Shown here in pieces: positions 11,797-20,657 of a stretch of DNA of 64,000 nt. Each line of letters starts with the position of its first letter. Positions within the stretch are counted from its first letter, which is position 1. The DNA is from CBDCRK01 sp965220955 (GTDB lineage Bacteria; Desulfobacterota; Binatia; Bin18; CBDCRK01): assembly GCA_965220955.1 (NCBI GenBank), contig CBDCRK010000035.1:62001-126000 (forward strand), in the 5' to 3' direction. The notes under the pieces were generated by a model. The model was not told the origin of the DNA and made no database searches. It saw only the letters and a program-made list of their open reading frames with translations. The translations under genes and the position numbers were made by a program.

Positions 11797-14196
11797 ATGC
11801 GACAGAGCTTCTGGCTAGTCTTTCTCTTCCTTTTCTTCTTCCCAGCCCTTTTACTTGCGGGTATGGTCGGTTGGCGCTTTTTCCGAGAACTGGAGAAGGT
11901 AGCGCTGAGCCAATTTTCGGATCACCATTGGAAGGTTCCGTCCAAAGTCTATGCCAGTCCCGTGCTCCTCTATCCAGGGATAAACATCGAAGGAGTGGGG
12001 CTTATGGATCGGCTTGCCCGGTTAGACTATCACGAAGTTACCGGACCGGTCCGAGTACGGGGGGAATATGGGTATCAACTGGATTCAGGAGTGTTAGAAA
12101 TTTACCTGCACAATTTTATCTCTCCGACTCATAAGGAGAAGGGAAGGCTGATTCGTCTGTTTCTGCAGGATAACCGAATCCAGCGTCTTGAAGATGGCGA
12201 AAGTGGGGCGGAATTACTTTCCGTTGAGTTGGAGCCGGAGGTCATTACCAGGCTGTACGGACGGGTGTGGGAGGAACGACAGGTGATCGAGCTCCACGAG
12301 ATTCCCGCGTTACTAGTCAGAACGGTTTTGGCCGCGGAGGATCAGAGGTTTTTTGAGCATCACGGTGTTGACTTCTGGGGAATCACCCGGGCTGGGCTGG
12401 CAAACCTATGGGCAGGACGGGTAGTGCAGGGAGGGAGCACCCTGACCCAGCAGCTCATGAAGAATTTTTTCCTTACCAGTGAACGAACGGTGGAGCGCAA
12501 GCTGATAGAGGCCACTATGGCGGTCATTACTGAAAATCACTACTCAAAGCTGGAGATCCTAGAAAATTATTTTAACGAGATCTATCTCGGTCAAAAAGGA
12601 GCCAAGGGAATCTTTGGGGTTTGGGAAGCAACCCGTTTCTACTTTGGTAAGCAGCCCCGTGACTTAAGCCCTGGGGAGATGGCGTTGCTTGCCGGGCTCA
12701 TTAAGGCTCCCAATCGTTATTCACCCTACCGTAATCCTGATCTTGCTGTCCGCCGGCGCAACCATGTGCTGGGGCTTATGCTAGAGTTGGGTGATCTCAG
12801 TGAAGAAGAGTATCAAACTGCAATAAGAGAGAAAGTCAAGCCGCGGGCGTTGCCGCTAGATGTCAATGGTGCTCCTTACTTTATAGATTTTGTCGAAAAG
12901 GAGCTTAAGGATAACTATCTTCCTGGAGCTCTTACTACCGAGGGATTAAGCATTTTTACCTCTTTGGATATGCGCCTGCAGCGGATTGCTGAGAAGGTTT
13001 TGGTTGAGGGACTGAAGAAACTCGAAGAAGAGCATTCTTGGTTGCAACGAGAAGAGCGAGACAAGCAGTTACAGGCATGCTTAGTTGTTATTCAGCCCCA
13101 GACTGGGGAGATTAAGGCCATGGTAGGGGGGAGAGATTATCAAACCTCACAGTTCAACCGGGTAACTCAGGCCCGCCGTCAGCCCGGGTCGGTCTTTAAA
13201 CCCTTTGTTTACCTTGCTGCTTTTGAGCAAGAGAGGCGGCGGCAGGAAGGTCGTTTCCTGCCGACAACCCTGGTTGAGGACGAGCCCTTTACCTGGTATT
13301 ACGAAAACGACACGCAGAGCTGGACACCGGCGAATTATAAAGACCGCTATCTGGGAACCGTTACTCTACGCCAAGCTCTAGAGAGGTCGCTCAACGCGGC
13401 CACCGCCAGAGTAGCACGGGAAATTGGAGTCGAGCCTGTTCGGCACATAGCTAGACGTCTTGGTATCACTAGCCCTCTCCATCCTTATCCCTCACTGGTG
13501 CTGGGTACGGCGGAGGTAGCTCCCTTGGAAATTGCGCAGGCATTTGCGGTCTTGGCCAACCAGGGGGTCAAAGCTGCTCCTGTGGCCATTCGGGAGGTGA
13601 TCAGCCGTGAGGGTGAAACCACCGAGCGCCGTCCGGTCAAAGTTGAGCAAGGGCTTTCGCCGCAGACGGCTTATATGATTACCCATCTCCTTGAGGGAGT
13701 GCTCGACCGGGGTTCGGGCCGAAGCGCTCGGGCACGCGGCTTTACCTATCCGGCCGCTGGCAAGACCGGCACAACCAATGACTATGGAGATGCTTGGTTT
13801 ACGGGTTACACGCCGAATCTTCTCACGGTTGTGTGGGTGGGGTTTGATGATCGTCGAGAGTCATTACGTCTTTCCGGGGCTCAGGCTGCGCTGCCTATAT
13901 GGACAGAGTTCATGAAGCGGGCTACGGCAAAAAGGCCTGCTCGCGGCTTTTCTCCTCCGCCAGGGATATCCCTAGTTTCCATTGACAGCCTGACCAGCTT
14001 ACGTGCCACTCCTTATTGCCCTACAGTAATTGCAGAGGCATTTTTTGCTGGTGAAGAGCCAACCTTGTCTTGCCCGTACCACACGCTGGGAGCTATGAAA
14101 GTTAATTCTCGCCCTTCCTTTGCTCTTCCCAGGTTATCTTGGTCTGCCTCCCTTCCTTTTGCTGGAGAAAGGTTTTGGTTGTCAAAGTTTTTTTAA
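11797..14196 (+). CDS. mrcB: Class A penicillin-binding protein, PBP1b type
   Basis: 799 residues. It polymerises and cross-links peptidoglycan in the periplasm, anchored by one N-terminal helix (about 5-27). Order: a UB2H-like region near 60-115 (YHEVTGPVRVRG), which in E. coli PBP1b binds LpoB; a GT51 transglycosylase at about 165-335 with EDQRFFEHHGVD and GGSTLTQQLMKN; and a transpeptidase with the serine motif SVFK, then SLNAA and KTGT near 650. The UB2H-like part points to the PBP1b branch. No LpoB gene is visible nearby. The C-terminal tail after about 740 looks non-conserved and overlaps the next gene by 22 bp. Confidence 0.92.
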   Translation: MRQSFWLVFLFLFFFPALLLAGMVGWRFFRELEKVALSQFSDHHWKVPSKVYASPVLLYPGINIEGVGLMDRLARLDYHEVTGPVRVRGEYGYQLDSGVLEIYLHNFISPTHKEKGRLIRLFLQDNRIQRLEDGESGAELLSVELEPEVITRLYGRVWEERQVIELHEIPALLVRTVLAAEDQRFFEHHGVDFWGITRAGLANLWAGRVVQGGSTLTQQLMKNFFLTSERTVERKLIEATMAVITENHYSKLEILENYFNEIYLGQKGAKGIFGVWEATRFYFGKQPRDLSPGEMALLAGLIKAPNRYSPYRNPDLAVRRRNHVLGLMLELGDLSEEEYQTAIREKVKPRALPLDVNGAPYFIDFVEKELKDNYLPGALTTEGLSIFTSLDMRLQRIAEKVLVEGLKKLEEEHSWLQREERDKQLQACLVVIQPQTGEIKAMVGGRDYQTSQFNRVTQARRQPGSVFKPFVYLAAFEQERRRQEGRFLPTTLVEDEPFTWYYENDTQSWTPANYKDRYLGTVTLRQALERSLNAATARVAREIGVEPVRHIARRLGITSPLHPYPSLVLGTAEVAPLEIAQAFAVLANQGVKAAPVAIREVISREGETTERRPVKVEQGLSPQTAYMITHLLEGVLDRGSGRSARARGFTYPAAGKTGTTNDYGDAWFTGYTPNLLTVVWVGFDDRRESLRLSGAQAALPIWTEFMKRATAKRPARGFSPPPGISLVSIDSLTSLRATPYCPTVIAEAFFAGEEPTLSCPYHTLGAMKVNSRPSFALPRLSWSASLPFAGERFWLSKFF

Positions 14197-14903
14197 CCAT
14201 ACGGGCGTTTCGGCTTTGGGCTCTCTTCCTAGCTGCAGTGGTCTCCGGGGGGTGGTTTCTGCTAAGGGTGGCCAGAGCAGAAGCCACTTCTCTCCCTTCC
14301 CAGGAGTGGAGACGATCTTCTGCTTCTCCTCCCGTGCGGCAACTAAGCGAGGCATCTCGGCGAGGCACTGCAGTCAGCGAACGCAGTGAGTGGGACTTGC
14401 GCAGCAAGCAACTAACTGAAGAGAAGATTCCGGAGCAAGAGGGTACCGATTCCACAGTTTGGTCTGGACCAATAGAAATCAAGCTCAAGGAAATATTTCC
14501 AGAGGATGTAGTGGCTATGTCCGTTATTGATGAGGGCAAGAGGCTTATGGCAGAAGGAGATTACGAGGAGGCGGTGGAACGCTTCGAACAGTCAGTGACT
14601 ATGTCCCCCTCACAACCGCGTGGATATTATTTCCTTGCTGAGGTCTCTTTTTTACAAAGGCAATACCAGCAAGCACTTGCCTTTCTCAAGAAAGCCGAGC
14701 TCCTCTTTGGTTCTAGCCCAGAATGGCAGGGAGAAGTCTGTGCTCTGAGGGGAGCGATTTATGAAGAGGTTGGGGATCAGGCTAAAGCGCGTCTGGCTTA
14801 TGAGAGCGCTCTCAAGTTCACCCCACAAAACCTGAGCGCGCTGAGTGGTCTTACTCGGTTGTATGAGAATGAGGAAGAGAGAGATGAATCTCCAGGTCAC
14901 TGA
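14175..14903 (+). CDS. Signal-anchored TPR protein
   Basis: About 242 residues. A hydrophobic N-terminal segment (ALFLAAVVSGGWFLL) suggests a signal anchor or signal peptide. A Ser/Arg-rich linker follows, then tetratricopeptide repeats from about residue 120: GDYEEAVERFEQSVTMSP, then RQYQQALAFLKKAELL and GDQAKARLAYESALKFTP. I place the start at TTG 14175, which has GGAG 7 bases upstream at 14164-14167; an upstream TTG at 14139 is possible. It probably acts as a periplasmic scaffold. It overlaps mrcB at its start and tsaD at its end (20 bp), so all three are likely cotranscribed. Confidence 0.7.
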   Translation: MVVKVFLTIRAFRLWALFLAAVVSGGWFLLRVARAEATSLPSQEWRRSSASPPVRQLSEASRRGTAVSERSEWDLRSKQLTEEKIPEQEGTDSTVWSGPIEIKLKEIFPEDVVAMSVIDEGKRLMAEGDYEEAVERFEQSVTMSPSQPRGYYFLAEVSFLQRQYQQALAFLKKAELLFGSSPEWQGEVCALRGAIYEEVGDQAKARLAYESALKFTPQNLSALSGLTRLYENEEERDESPGH

Positions 14904-15897
14904 CCCCCGGTATGTTCTCGGTATTGAAACCTCCTGTGATGATACTGCCGCAGCAGTTTTGTGTAATGGAAAGATTCTTGCCAGTGTAGTCTCCTCGCAG
15001 GATGAGATTCACGGTCCCTACGGGGGGGTGGTTCCTGAGCTAGCTTCCCGCCACCATATGGTTAATATCCTGCCAGTTATCGATCAGGCACTAGCTCGGG
15101 CCCAAGTTAGCCTTGAGCAAATCCAGGGGGTGGTGGCTACTTGTGGGCCAGGGCTTATTGGCTCGCTTCTTGTGGGTCTTTCTACGGCCAAGAGTATTGC
15201 TATGGCCCGCGACCTACCATTTATTGGTGTTAACCATCTAGAGGGACACCTCCTGGCGGTTTTGCTGGAAGCAGAAGTATCCTTCCCTTTTCTTGCTCTG
15301 CTGGTCTCGGGAGGACACACCTGCCTATATCTGGTGAGGGAGCTAGGAGATTATCAGTTTTTGGGAGGCACACGGGATGATGCTGCAGGTGAGGCATTTG
15401 ACAAGGCCGCCAAGATGATGGGGCTTGGTTATCCTGGGGGGCGGGTGGTTGATAAGCTTGCTCAGGGTGGTGATCCGCAGGCTATCCATTTTCCTCGTGC
15501 CCGCCTCAAAACGGGCAGGTACGACTTTAGCTATAGCGGTGTGAAGACTGCCATGCGGCTATTCCTGCAGGCTAATCCTAGCTGGGAGCAGACAAAAGAG
15601 GATGTTGCTGCTAGCTTCCAGGAAGCCGTGGTCGATATGCTTATGGAACCTACTTTAAGGGCAGCCCAGGAGCTGAAGATGGAGAGGATTGTGGTTACTG
15701 GTGGGGTGTCAGCCAACTCTCGTCTACGCGGGCGGGCAACAGAAGAGGGGAACAAGGCAGGAATGAAGGTTTTTTTCCCTCCCTTTAAGTTCTGTACCGA
15801 CAATGCAGCCATGATTGCTTTTGCTGGATCCTGGCGACTTGCCCAAGGAGAACGCTCGCCTTTTAGCTTAAACGCCTCAGCTGCGCTTCGTCTATAG
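14884..15897 (+). CDS. tsaD: tRNA threonylcarbamoyladenosine transferase TsaD
   Basis: 337 residues, the usual length. TsaD transfers the threonylcarbamoyl group to A37 of ANN-decoding tRNAs with TsaB and TsaE. Visible: N-terminal VLGIETSCDDTAAAV (11-25), YGGVVPELASR (46-56), the metal-binding HLEGH near 118-122, ALLVSGGHT near 140, and a C-terminal TGGVSANSRLR and CTDNAAMIAFAG. The start at 14884 is supported by a purine-rich GAGGAAGAGAG just upstream and by the family N-terminus. No tsaB, tsaC or tsaE is seen here. Confidence 0.95.
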   Translation: MNLQVTDPRYVLGIETSCDDTAAAVLCNGKILASVVSSQDEIHGPYGGVVPELASRHHMVNILPVIDQALARAQVSLEQIQGVVATCGPGLIGSLLVGLSTAKSIAMARDLPFIGVNHLEGHLLAVLLEAEVSFPFLALLVSGGHTCLYLVRELGDYQFLGGTRDDAAGEAFDKAAKMMGLGYPGGRVVDKLAQGGDPQAIHFPRARLKTGRYDFSYSGVKTAMRLFLQANPSWEQTKEDVAASFQEAVVDMLMEPTLRAAQELKMERIVVTGGVSANSRLRGRATEEGNKAGMKVFFPPFKFCTDNAAMIAFAGSWRLAQGERSPFSLNASAALRL

Positions 15898-16163
15898 TAA
15901 GCCGTACCCGTAATGCATCCTCAATGCATCCTCCCAGCCTCAATCAGTGCATGGATTAAACAAATTAGCGGCATACTAGTACTATGTCCATCCTAAAACT
16001 GTGGGTTGAGGTGTGTATGTTCTTGGGCTTTGTCATTCGACTTTGCTGACGTTACGCTTAGGACGAACGGATAAGCACCTCCGGTTACGCGCTATTTTAG
16101 AGTAGACACGGTAATAGCGTGCTCTGTGCGCATGAATCAAACTTGATCGGCCCTTAGTTTCTG

Positions 16164-17006
16164 ATGTCTGCGAGGCTTCGACCCCGCAAAAAATGGGGGC
16201 AGCACTTCCTTGTTGACCGCCGTGTGGTGCGGCGCATTGTAGCCGCGGCAGAGGTCAAGCCCGATGAGATTGTGCTGGAAATCGGCCCTGGGCGAGGAGC
16301 GCTCACGCGGGCGCTAGCTCACTGTGCTGCTAAGCTCTACCTGGTAGAAATAGACCCTGAGCTTGCCCGCGGGCTAAGCAAGGAGTTCGCTGGTCGAGAG
16401 CATGTTGTGATTATAGCTGGGGATTTCCTGACGCTGAATCTTTCCACGTCTTTTCCAGAGGAGAGGATCAAAGTTGTTGCCAACCTGCCTTACAACATGG
16501 CTACACCTATTCTCTTCCGCCTGATCGAAGAGAGGCAACACTTTCCTGACGCTATTGTTATGTTACAAAAGGAGGTGGCCGAGCGCTTGTCTGCGGTGCC
16601 AGGGAGCAAAGCGTACGGTGCTCTTTCTGTTTTTGTGCAGCTCTACGCCCGGGTCGAAAGCGGATTTGCCGTTGCTCCCGGTAGCTTTTCCCCTCCGCCG
16701 CGGGTTGAATCTCGGGTAATTTTCCTAGCGCTGCAGAAAGACCAACGGGTGCCACTTGAGGACGAAGAAGTTTTTCGCCGCGTGGTTAAAGCGGCCTTTG
16801 GCCAGCGGCGCAAGACATTGCGCAATGCGCTCAAGGGATTGCTGAGTGATTTGGCGCGGGATCCTTTTTTAGAGACGGGAATCGATCCCTTACGCCGTGG
16901 CGAAACCTTGGACTTAGAGGAATTTTCTGCCCTGGCAAACAGTATTACCCGACACTTGCGGACAGAGACTAAGAAGGTAAAGTTCGCATTAAATAGGTCA
17001 TGTTAA
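16164..17006 (+). CDS. rsmA: 16S rRNA (adenine1518/1519-N6)-dimethyltransferase
   Basis: 280 residues. RsmA (KsgA) dimethylates two adjacent adenines in the 3' hairpin of 16S rRNA during small-subunit assembly. Visible: N-terminal RPRKKWGQHFL, SAM motif EIGPGRGALT near 39-48, the acidic VEIDPEL, and catalytic NLPYN near 110. The C-terminal region has the family FGQRRKTLRNAL. A 266-bp spacer precedes it, in which I see no gene; no clear ribosome binding site is visible. Its end overlaps the convergent membrane-protein gene by 38 bp. Confidence 0.94.
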   Translation: MSARLRPRKKWGQHFLVDRRVVRRIVAAAEVKPDEIVLEIGPGRGALTRALAHCAAKLYLVEIDPELARGLSKEFAGREHVVIIAGDFLTLNLSTSFPEERIKVVANLPYNMATPILFRLIEERQHFPDAIVMLQKEVAERLSAVPGSKAYGALSVFVQLYARVESGFAVAPGSFSPPPRVESRVIFLALQKDQRVPLEDEEVFRRVVKAAFGQRRKTLRNALKGLLSDLARDPFLETGIDPLRRGETLDLEEFSALANSITRHLRTETKKVKFALNRSC

Positions 17007-17472
17007 GAGAAAGAAGGACAATGATCCCGGTAAGCGCCAGGGCAACTATGGTGAGGGTTCTCATCCGCTTGAGCGTCCGGGTAAGCTGCTCAGGTTCCAT
17101 AGTCTCTTCACCCAGGTGCATTCTGACCAGCCGATGACCTAACCCGACTGAGACAAACGCACTTATATTGATCAATAGGAAAACTAGTAGGAGCTTTAGC
17201 CCCAAGACCAGTCCTAGTTGGAGGAAGAATTGTGGGCCTAAGATGGCTTTGTAAGATGTCAAATTAAAGGCGCCGGTCATAATTAACACTCCGAGCGCGC
17301 CCATACTCAGTGGATTATAAATTCTCAGTCCTTGAGCCAGAAATCGGTGCTGCTCCTGGGAGGCTGAGATACGTAAAGCCATAGGGAAAAAGATTGCTAC
17401 CATGGCAATCCCACCGCCAAAGTACACAGCCAGACCCAAAAGGTGGAGCCAAAGGTTCAAAAGATCGACCAT
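16969..17472 (-). CDS. Four-helix integral membrane protein
   Basis: 167 residues with about four membrane helices (near 5-30, 52-70, 82-112 and 140-160) and a charged loop between the last two (MHLGEETMEPEQLTRTLKRM). The N-terminal LWLHLLGLAVYFGGGIAMV resembles CopD/DUF2214-type membrane proteins, in which a His in helix 1 may bind heme or copper; this is inference. It converges on rsmA and is separated from the divergent nuoF by about 190 bp. Confidence 0.65.
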   Translation of the reverse strand: MVDLLNLWLHLLGLAVYFGGGIAMVAIFFPMALRISASQEQHRFLAQGLRIYNPLSMGALGVLIMTGAFNLTSYKAILGPQFFLQLGLVLGLKLLLVFLLINISAFVSVGLGHRLVRMHLGEETMEPEQLTRTLKRMRTLTIVALALTGIIVLLSLNMTYLMRTLPS

Positions 17473-17618
17473 GGGTGGGGTTGTTTAGCTGGAGAGAGAG
17501 AAAATGTAAATGGGCAGGCTCTTTGGGCAGATCCTAGAGCAAGCCCTATGAGCAGCTGTCCTGAAAGCAAAAGGGATCGTTGACAGAGGGTGGAGAAAGG
17601 CGCTATTTTTCTATAGGC

Positions 17619-17649
17619 TTGCTGTAAACTCGCTATAGCCCCGTATAAT
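17619..17649 (+). promoter_or_regulatory. Candidate promoter of nuoF-nuoG
   Basis: A perfect -10 box TATAAT (17644-17649) lies 18 bp upstream of the nuoF start. The best -35 is TTGCTG (17619-17624) with a 19-bp spacer, longer than ideal. It is the only good candidate between the divergent membrane protein and nuoF. Confidence 0.5.
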
Positions 17650-17666
17650 ACTGAGAAAGGTAAAAA

Positions 17667-18971
17667 ATGACTATGGAGAGAGTGCTGCTGCGGCACCTCG
17701 ATATTCCTAATATCCACAAGATTGATGTTTATGAAGCGCACGGAGGGTATCAGGCCACGCGTAAAGCGCTTACCCAGTTCCAGCCCGAGGAGATTGTTGA
17801 GCAGGTCAAGACTGCGAATCTACGGGGCAGGGGCGGAGCCGGGTTTGTAGCCGGGATGAAGTGGGGGTTTTTACCTAAAGATTCGCCCAAGCCCGTCTAC
17901 CTCTGCTGCAATGCTGACGAAAGCGAGCCAGGCACGTTTAAAGACCGGACTATTATCGAATGGAACACCCATACATTGATCGAAGGTATTGTCATCTCTA
18001 GCTATGCAATCAAAGCTCACACCGCCTACATCTATATCCGTGGGGAGTTCGCTTTTGGTGCCAAGCGTCTTGCGGAGGCCTTGGCTGGGGCCTATAGCCG
18101 CGGGTTCCTGGGGAAGAACATTCTTGGTATCGGCTTTGACCTAAACGTATACGTCCATCGAGGGGCAGGCGCCTATATTTGTGGGGAAGAGACCGGCCTT
18201 ATAGAATCTCTGGAAGGTAAGAGGGCTTATCCCCGTATTAAGCCGCCTTTTCCAGCCGTCTACGGCCTTTTTGGTAGTCCGACTATTGTGCAGAATGTCG
18301 AGACCCTTTCCTGTGTGTCGTCCATTATTGACCGGGGACCGGAGTGGTTTAAGGGCATTGGTCCGGAAACCGGGCCGGGTCCAAAGATCTACTGTGTGAG
18401 TGGCCATGTGGAGCAGCCGGGCCTCTACGAGCTACCCATGGGCATGCCTCTCAGAGAAGTCATCTATGATTATGCCGGCGGTATCAGAGGCGGGAAGAAG
18501 CTTAAGGCCGTGATGCCCGGCGGGTCGTCTTTTCCCATTTTGACTGCGGACGAAATTGATGTCTATATGGACTTTGACTCCCTGCGCAAAATCGATGCTT
18601 TCTTTGGCACTGCCGGTATTATTGTCATGGACGAAGATACCTGTATGGTTAAGGCCCTGGAGATCATTGATCGCTTTTATCATCATGAGTCTTGTGGTCA
18701 GTGTTCCCCCTGTCGTGAGGGAACAGGGTGGTTGCACAAGCTCCTTGTCCGCCTGGAAGAAGGCAACGGCAAGCCCGAAGACATCGACCTCCTGAATACT
18801 ATATCTGATAATATGACTGGCAACACGGTGTGCGTACTGGCTGATGCGGCAGCCATGCCAACAAAAAGCTATATCACAAAATTTCGCGACGAGTTTGAAG
18901 AACACGTGCGCCTTGGTCGGTGTCCCTTCCGGGAGCCTGATCACAACAAGCCAGACACCCAGGCGGCTTGA
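17667..18971 (+). CDS. nuoF: NADH-quinone oxidoreductase subunit F
   Basis: 434 residues, the usual length. NuoF carries the FMN that takes hydride from NADH, plus cluster N3, in the peripheral arm of complex I. Visible: the FMN/NAD site NLRGRGGAGF near 51-60, a second glycine-rich region (GAGAYICGEETGL), and cluster ligands ESCGQCSPCREGT near 350 with the fourth Cys in TVCVLADA. No nuoE lies beside it, although NuoE and NuoF normally work together. It is followed by nuoG after 54 bp. It could belong to a soluble NADH-oxidising module or to a complex I split over loci. Confidence 0.93.
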   Translation: MTMERVLLRHLDIPNIHKIDVYEAHGGYQATRKALTQFQPEEIVEQVKTANLRGRGGAGFVAGMKWGFLPKDSPKPVYLCCNADESEPGTFKDRTIIEWNTHTLIEGIVISSYAIKAHTAYIYIRGEFAFGAKRLAEALAGAYSRGFLGKNILGIGFDLNVYVHRGAGAYICGEETGLIESLEGKRAYPRIKPPFPAVYGLFGSPTIVQNVETLSCVSSIIDRGPEWFKGIGPETGPGPKIYCVSGHVEQPGLYELPMGMPLREVIYDYAGGIRGGKKLKAVMPGGSSFPILTADEIDVYMDFDSLRKIDAFFGTAGIIVMDEDTCMVKALEIIDRFYHHESCGQCSPCREGTGWLHKLLVRLEEGNGKPEDIDLLNTISDNMTGNTVCVLADAAAMPTKSYITKFRDEFEEHVRLGRCPFREPDHNKPDTQAA

Positions 18972-19025
18972 GACCGTGTCAAGCCGTAGGAGACGGAGAA
19001 AGCCGGGAGAGGGTAAAGGAGAACT

Positions 19026-20657
19026 ATGCCAACACTGGAGATAGATGGCAAAGAGGTAGCGGTCGAGGATGGACTTAACCTTATTCAGGCAGCTGAGCGT
19101 CTGGACATTGAGGTCCCCCATTACTGCTACCATCCAGGCTTAAGCATCTCCGGCAACTGCCGTATGTGTTTGGTGGAGATTGAGAAGCAGCCCAAGCTAC
19201 AGATTGCCTGTAACACGCGGGCGGCCGAGGGTATGGTCGTACACACTGCCAGCGATAAGGTCCAGGTGGCACAGCAGGCGGTCCTGGAGTTCCTTCTTCT
19301 CAATCACCCCATTGACTGCCCTATCTGCGACCAGGCAGGCGAGTGCAAGCTGCAGGACTACTATATGGCCTACGGCCGCTACTCCAGTCGCATTGCGGTA
19401 CAGGAGAAAGTAGAGAAGCATAAGGTAGTAGACTTAGGGCCGCTGGTTGTCTTAGACCAGGAGCGCTGTATTCTATGCGCCCGCTGTACCCGCTTTCTTG
19501 ATGAGGTGACTAAAACGAGCGAGCTTGGCATCTTTGCCCGCGGTGACCGCTGTCACATCGACCTCTTTCCCAATAAACGCCTTGATAACCCATACTCCGG
19601 CAATGTGGTCGATGTTTGTCCGGTGGGGGCGCTGACTAGCAAGGACTTTCGCTTTAAAGCCCGGGTCTGGTATCTACAGAAAACCGAATCGGTATGCTCT
19701 GCTTGTGCTACAGGTTGTAACATTAGCATCTACCATCGCCGGGGTACTATTTATCGCTTTCAGCCTCGTTATAATCCCGAGGTCAACCAGTACTGGATGT
19801 GCGACTATGGCCGACTAGCATATAAGGAACTGCTAAGAGAAAGTCGCCTTTTAAAACCCCTTGTGCGCGGAGAGGATGGTTTTACTGCTGTTCCTTGGGA
19901 AGAGGCTCTAACGGATGTGGCCGAGAAGCTCAGCAAGCTTAAGACCCAACATGGTCCTTCTGCCGTTGGTGGGATCGTCAGCGCCCGGGCTACCAACGAG
20001 GAGGTTTACCTCTTTACTCGCCTCCTGGCCGAGACGTTAGGCTCTAACCGGGTAGCTTCTCTTTCCTGGTCTCCGGCAAACAGCTATCACGACGATTTTC
20101 TTATCAAGGCAGACAAAAATCCCAACACCAGTGGTCTTCAGTCTCTGGGTGTCCTAAATGGCAGGGACAACGTAGGGAGCATCCTAAACCAAGCCAAAGA
20201 GGGTAAAATCAAAGCCTTACTACTTTTTGCGGCAGATCTTGTGGGGTGGCTAGGAAAAGAGGAGGTCGAGCAGGCTCTAGAAAATCTTGATTTGCTGGTG
20301 ATGTTGGATACGGATCATAACGAAACTGCCCTCTACGCTGAAGTAATCTTGCCTATTGCCACCTTTGCTGAGACCGACGGAACGTTTACCAACTTTACCG
20401 GACGGGTGCAGCGGATCCGCCAGGCGTTTTCCCCGCTGGGAGGGGTGAAGACCGGCTGGGAAGCTCTGACTGCTCTGAGCGTCAAGCTTGGTGGGCAGGG
20501 GTCCTATGCCTCCAGCTCCGACGTGTTCAGCGAAATTGCAGCCAAGACTCCTGCCTTTCAGGGGCTTTCGTACAGCAAGATCGGCTTCAGGGGAGCAACG
20601 CTTTCGGGGGATGAGCCTTCTGGCTCACCCTCAGAAACTCAACCCGCCAATGGGTGA
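19026..20657 (+). CDS. nuoG: NADH-quinone oxidoreductase subunit G, short form
   Basis: 543 residues, well below E. coli NuoG (about 908). Iron-sulfur sites are complete in order: a [2Fe-2S] site (CYHPGLSISGNCRMC with a later Cys), the N5 motif HPIDCPICDQAGEC, N4 CILCARC with CPVGAL, and the N7-type CSACATGC with a later YWMC. A shortened molybdopterin-oxidoreductase-like domain follows (to about 520). Retaining the N7 ligands is notable because many NuoG proteins have lost them. Its stop overlaps the next start (ATGGGTGA), implying translational coupling with the decarboxylase. AGGAGA precedes the start. Confidence 0.9.
   Translation: MPTLEIDGKEVAVEDGLNLIQAAERLDIEVPHYCYHPGLSISGNCRMCLVEIEKQPKLQIACNTRAAEGMVVHTASDKVQVAQQAVLEFLLLNHPIDCPICDQAGECKLQDYYMAYGRYSSRIAVQEKVEKHKVVDLGPLVVLDQERCILCARCTRFLDEVTKTSELGIFARGDRCHIDLFPNKRLDNPYSGNVVDVCPVGALTSKDFRFKARVWYLQKTESVCSACATGCNISIYHRRGTIYRFQPRYNPEVNQYWMCDYGRLAYKELLRESRLLKPLVRGEDGFTAVPWEEALTDVAEKLSKLKTQHGPSAVGGIVSARATNEEVYLFTRLLAETLGSNRVASLSWSPANSYHDDFLIKADKNPNTSGLQSLGVLNGRDNVGSILNQAKEGKIKALLLFAADLVGWLGKEEVEQALENLDLLVMLDTDHNETALYAEVILPIATFAETDGTFTNFTGRVQRIRQAFSPLGGVKTGWEALTALSVKLGGQGSYASSSDVFSEIAAKTPAFQGLSYSKIGFRGATLSGDEPSGSPSETQPANG

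Noticed and set aside
20488..20649. A longer start for the PLP decarboxylase inside nuoG
   Set aside because: The upstream extension is out-of-frame nuoG sequence and does not match the family; ATG 20650 overlaps the nuoG stop in the usual coupled way.
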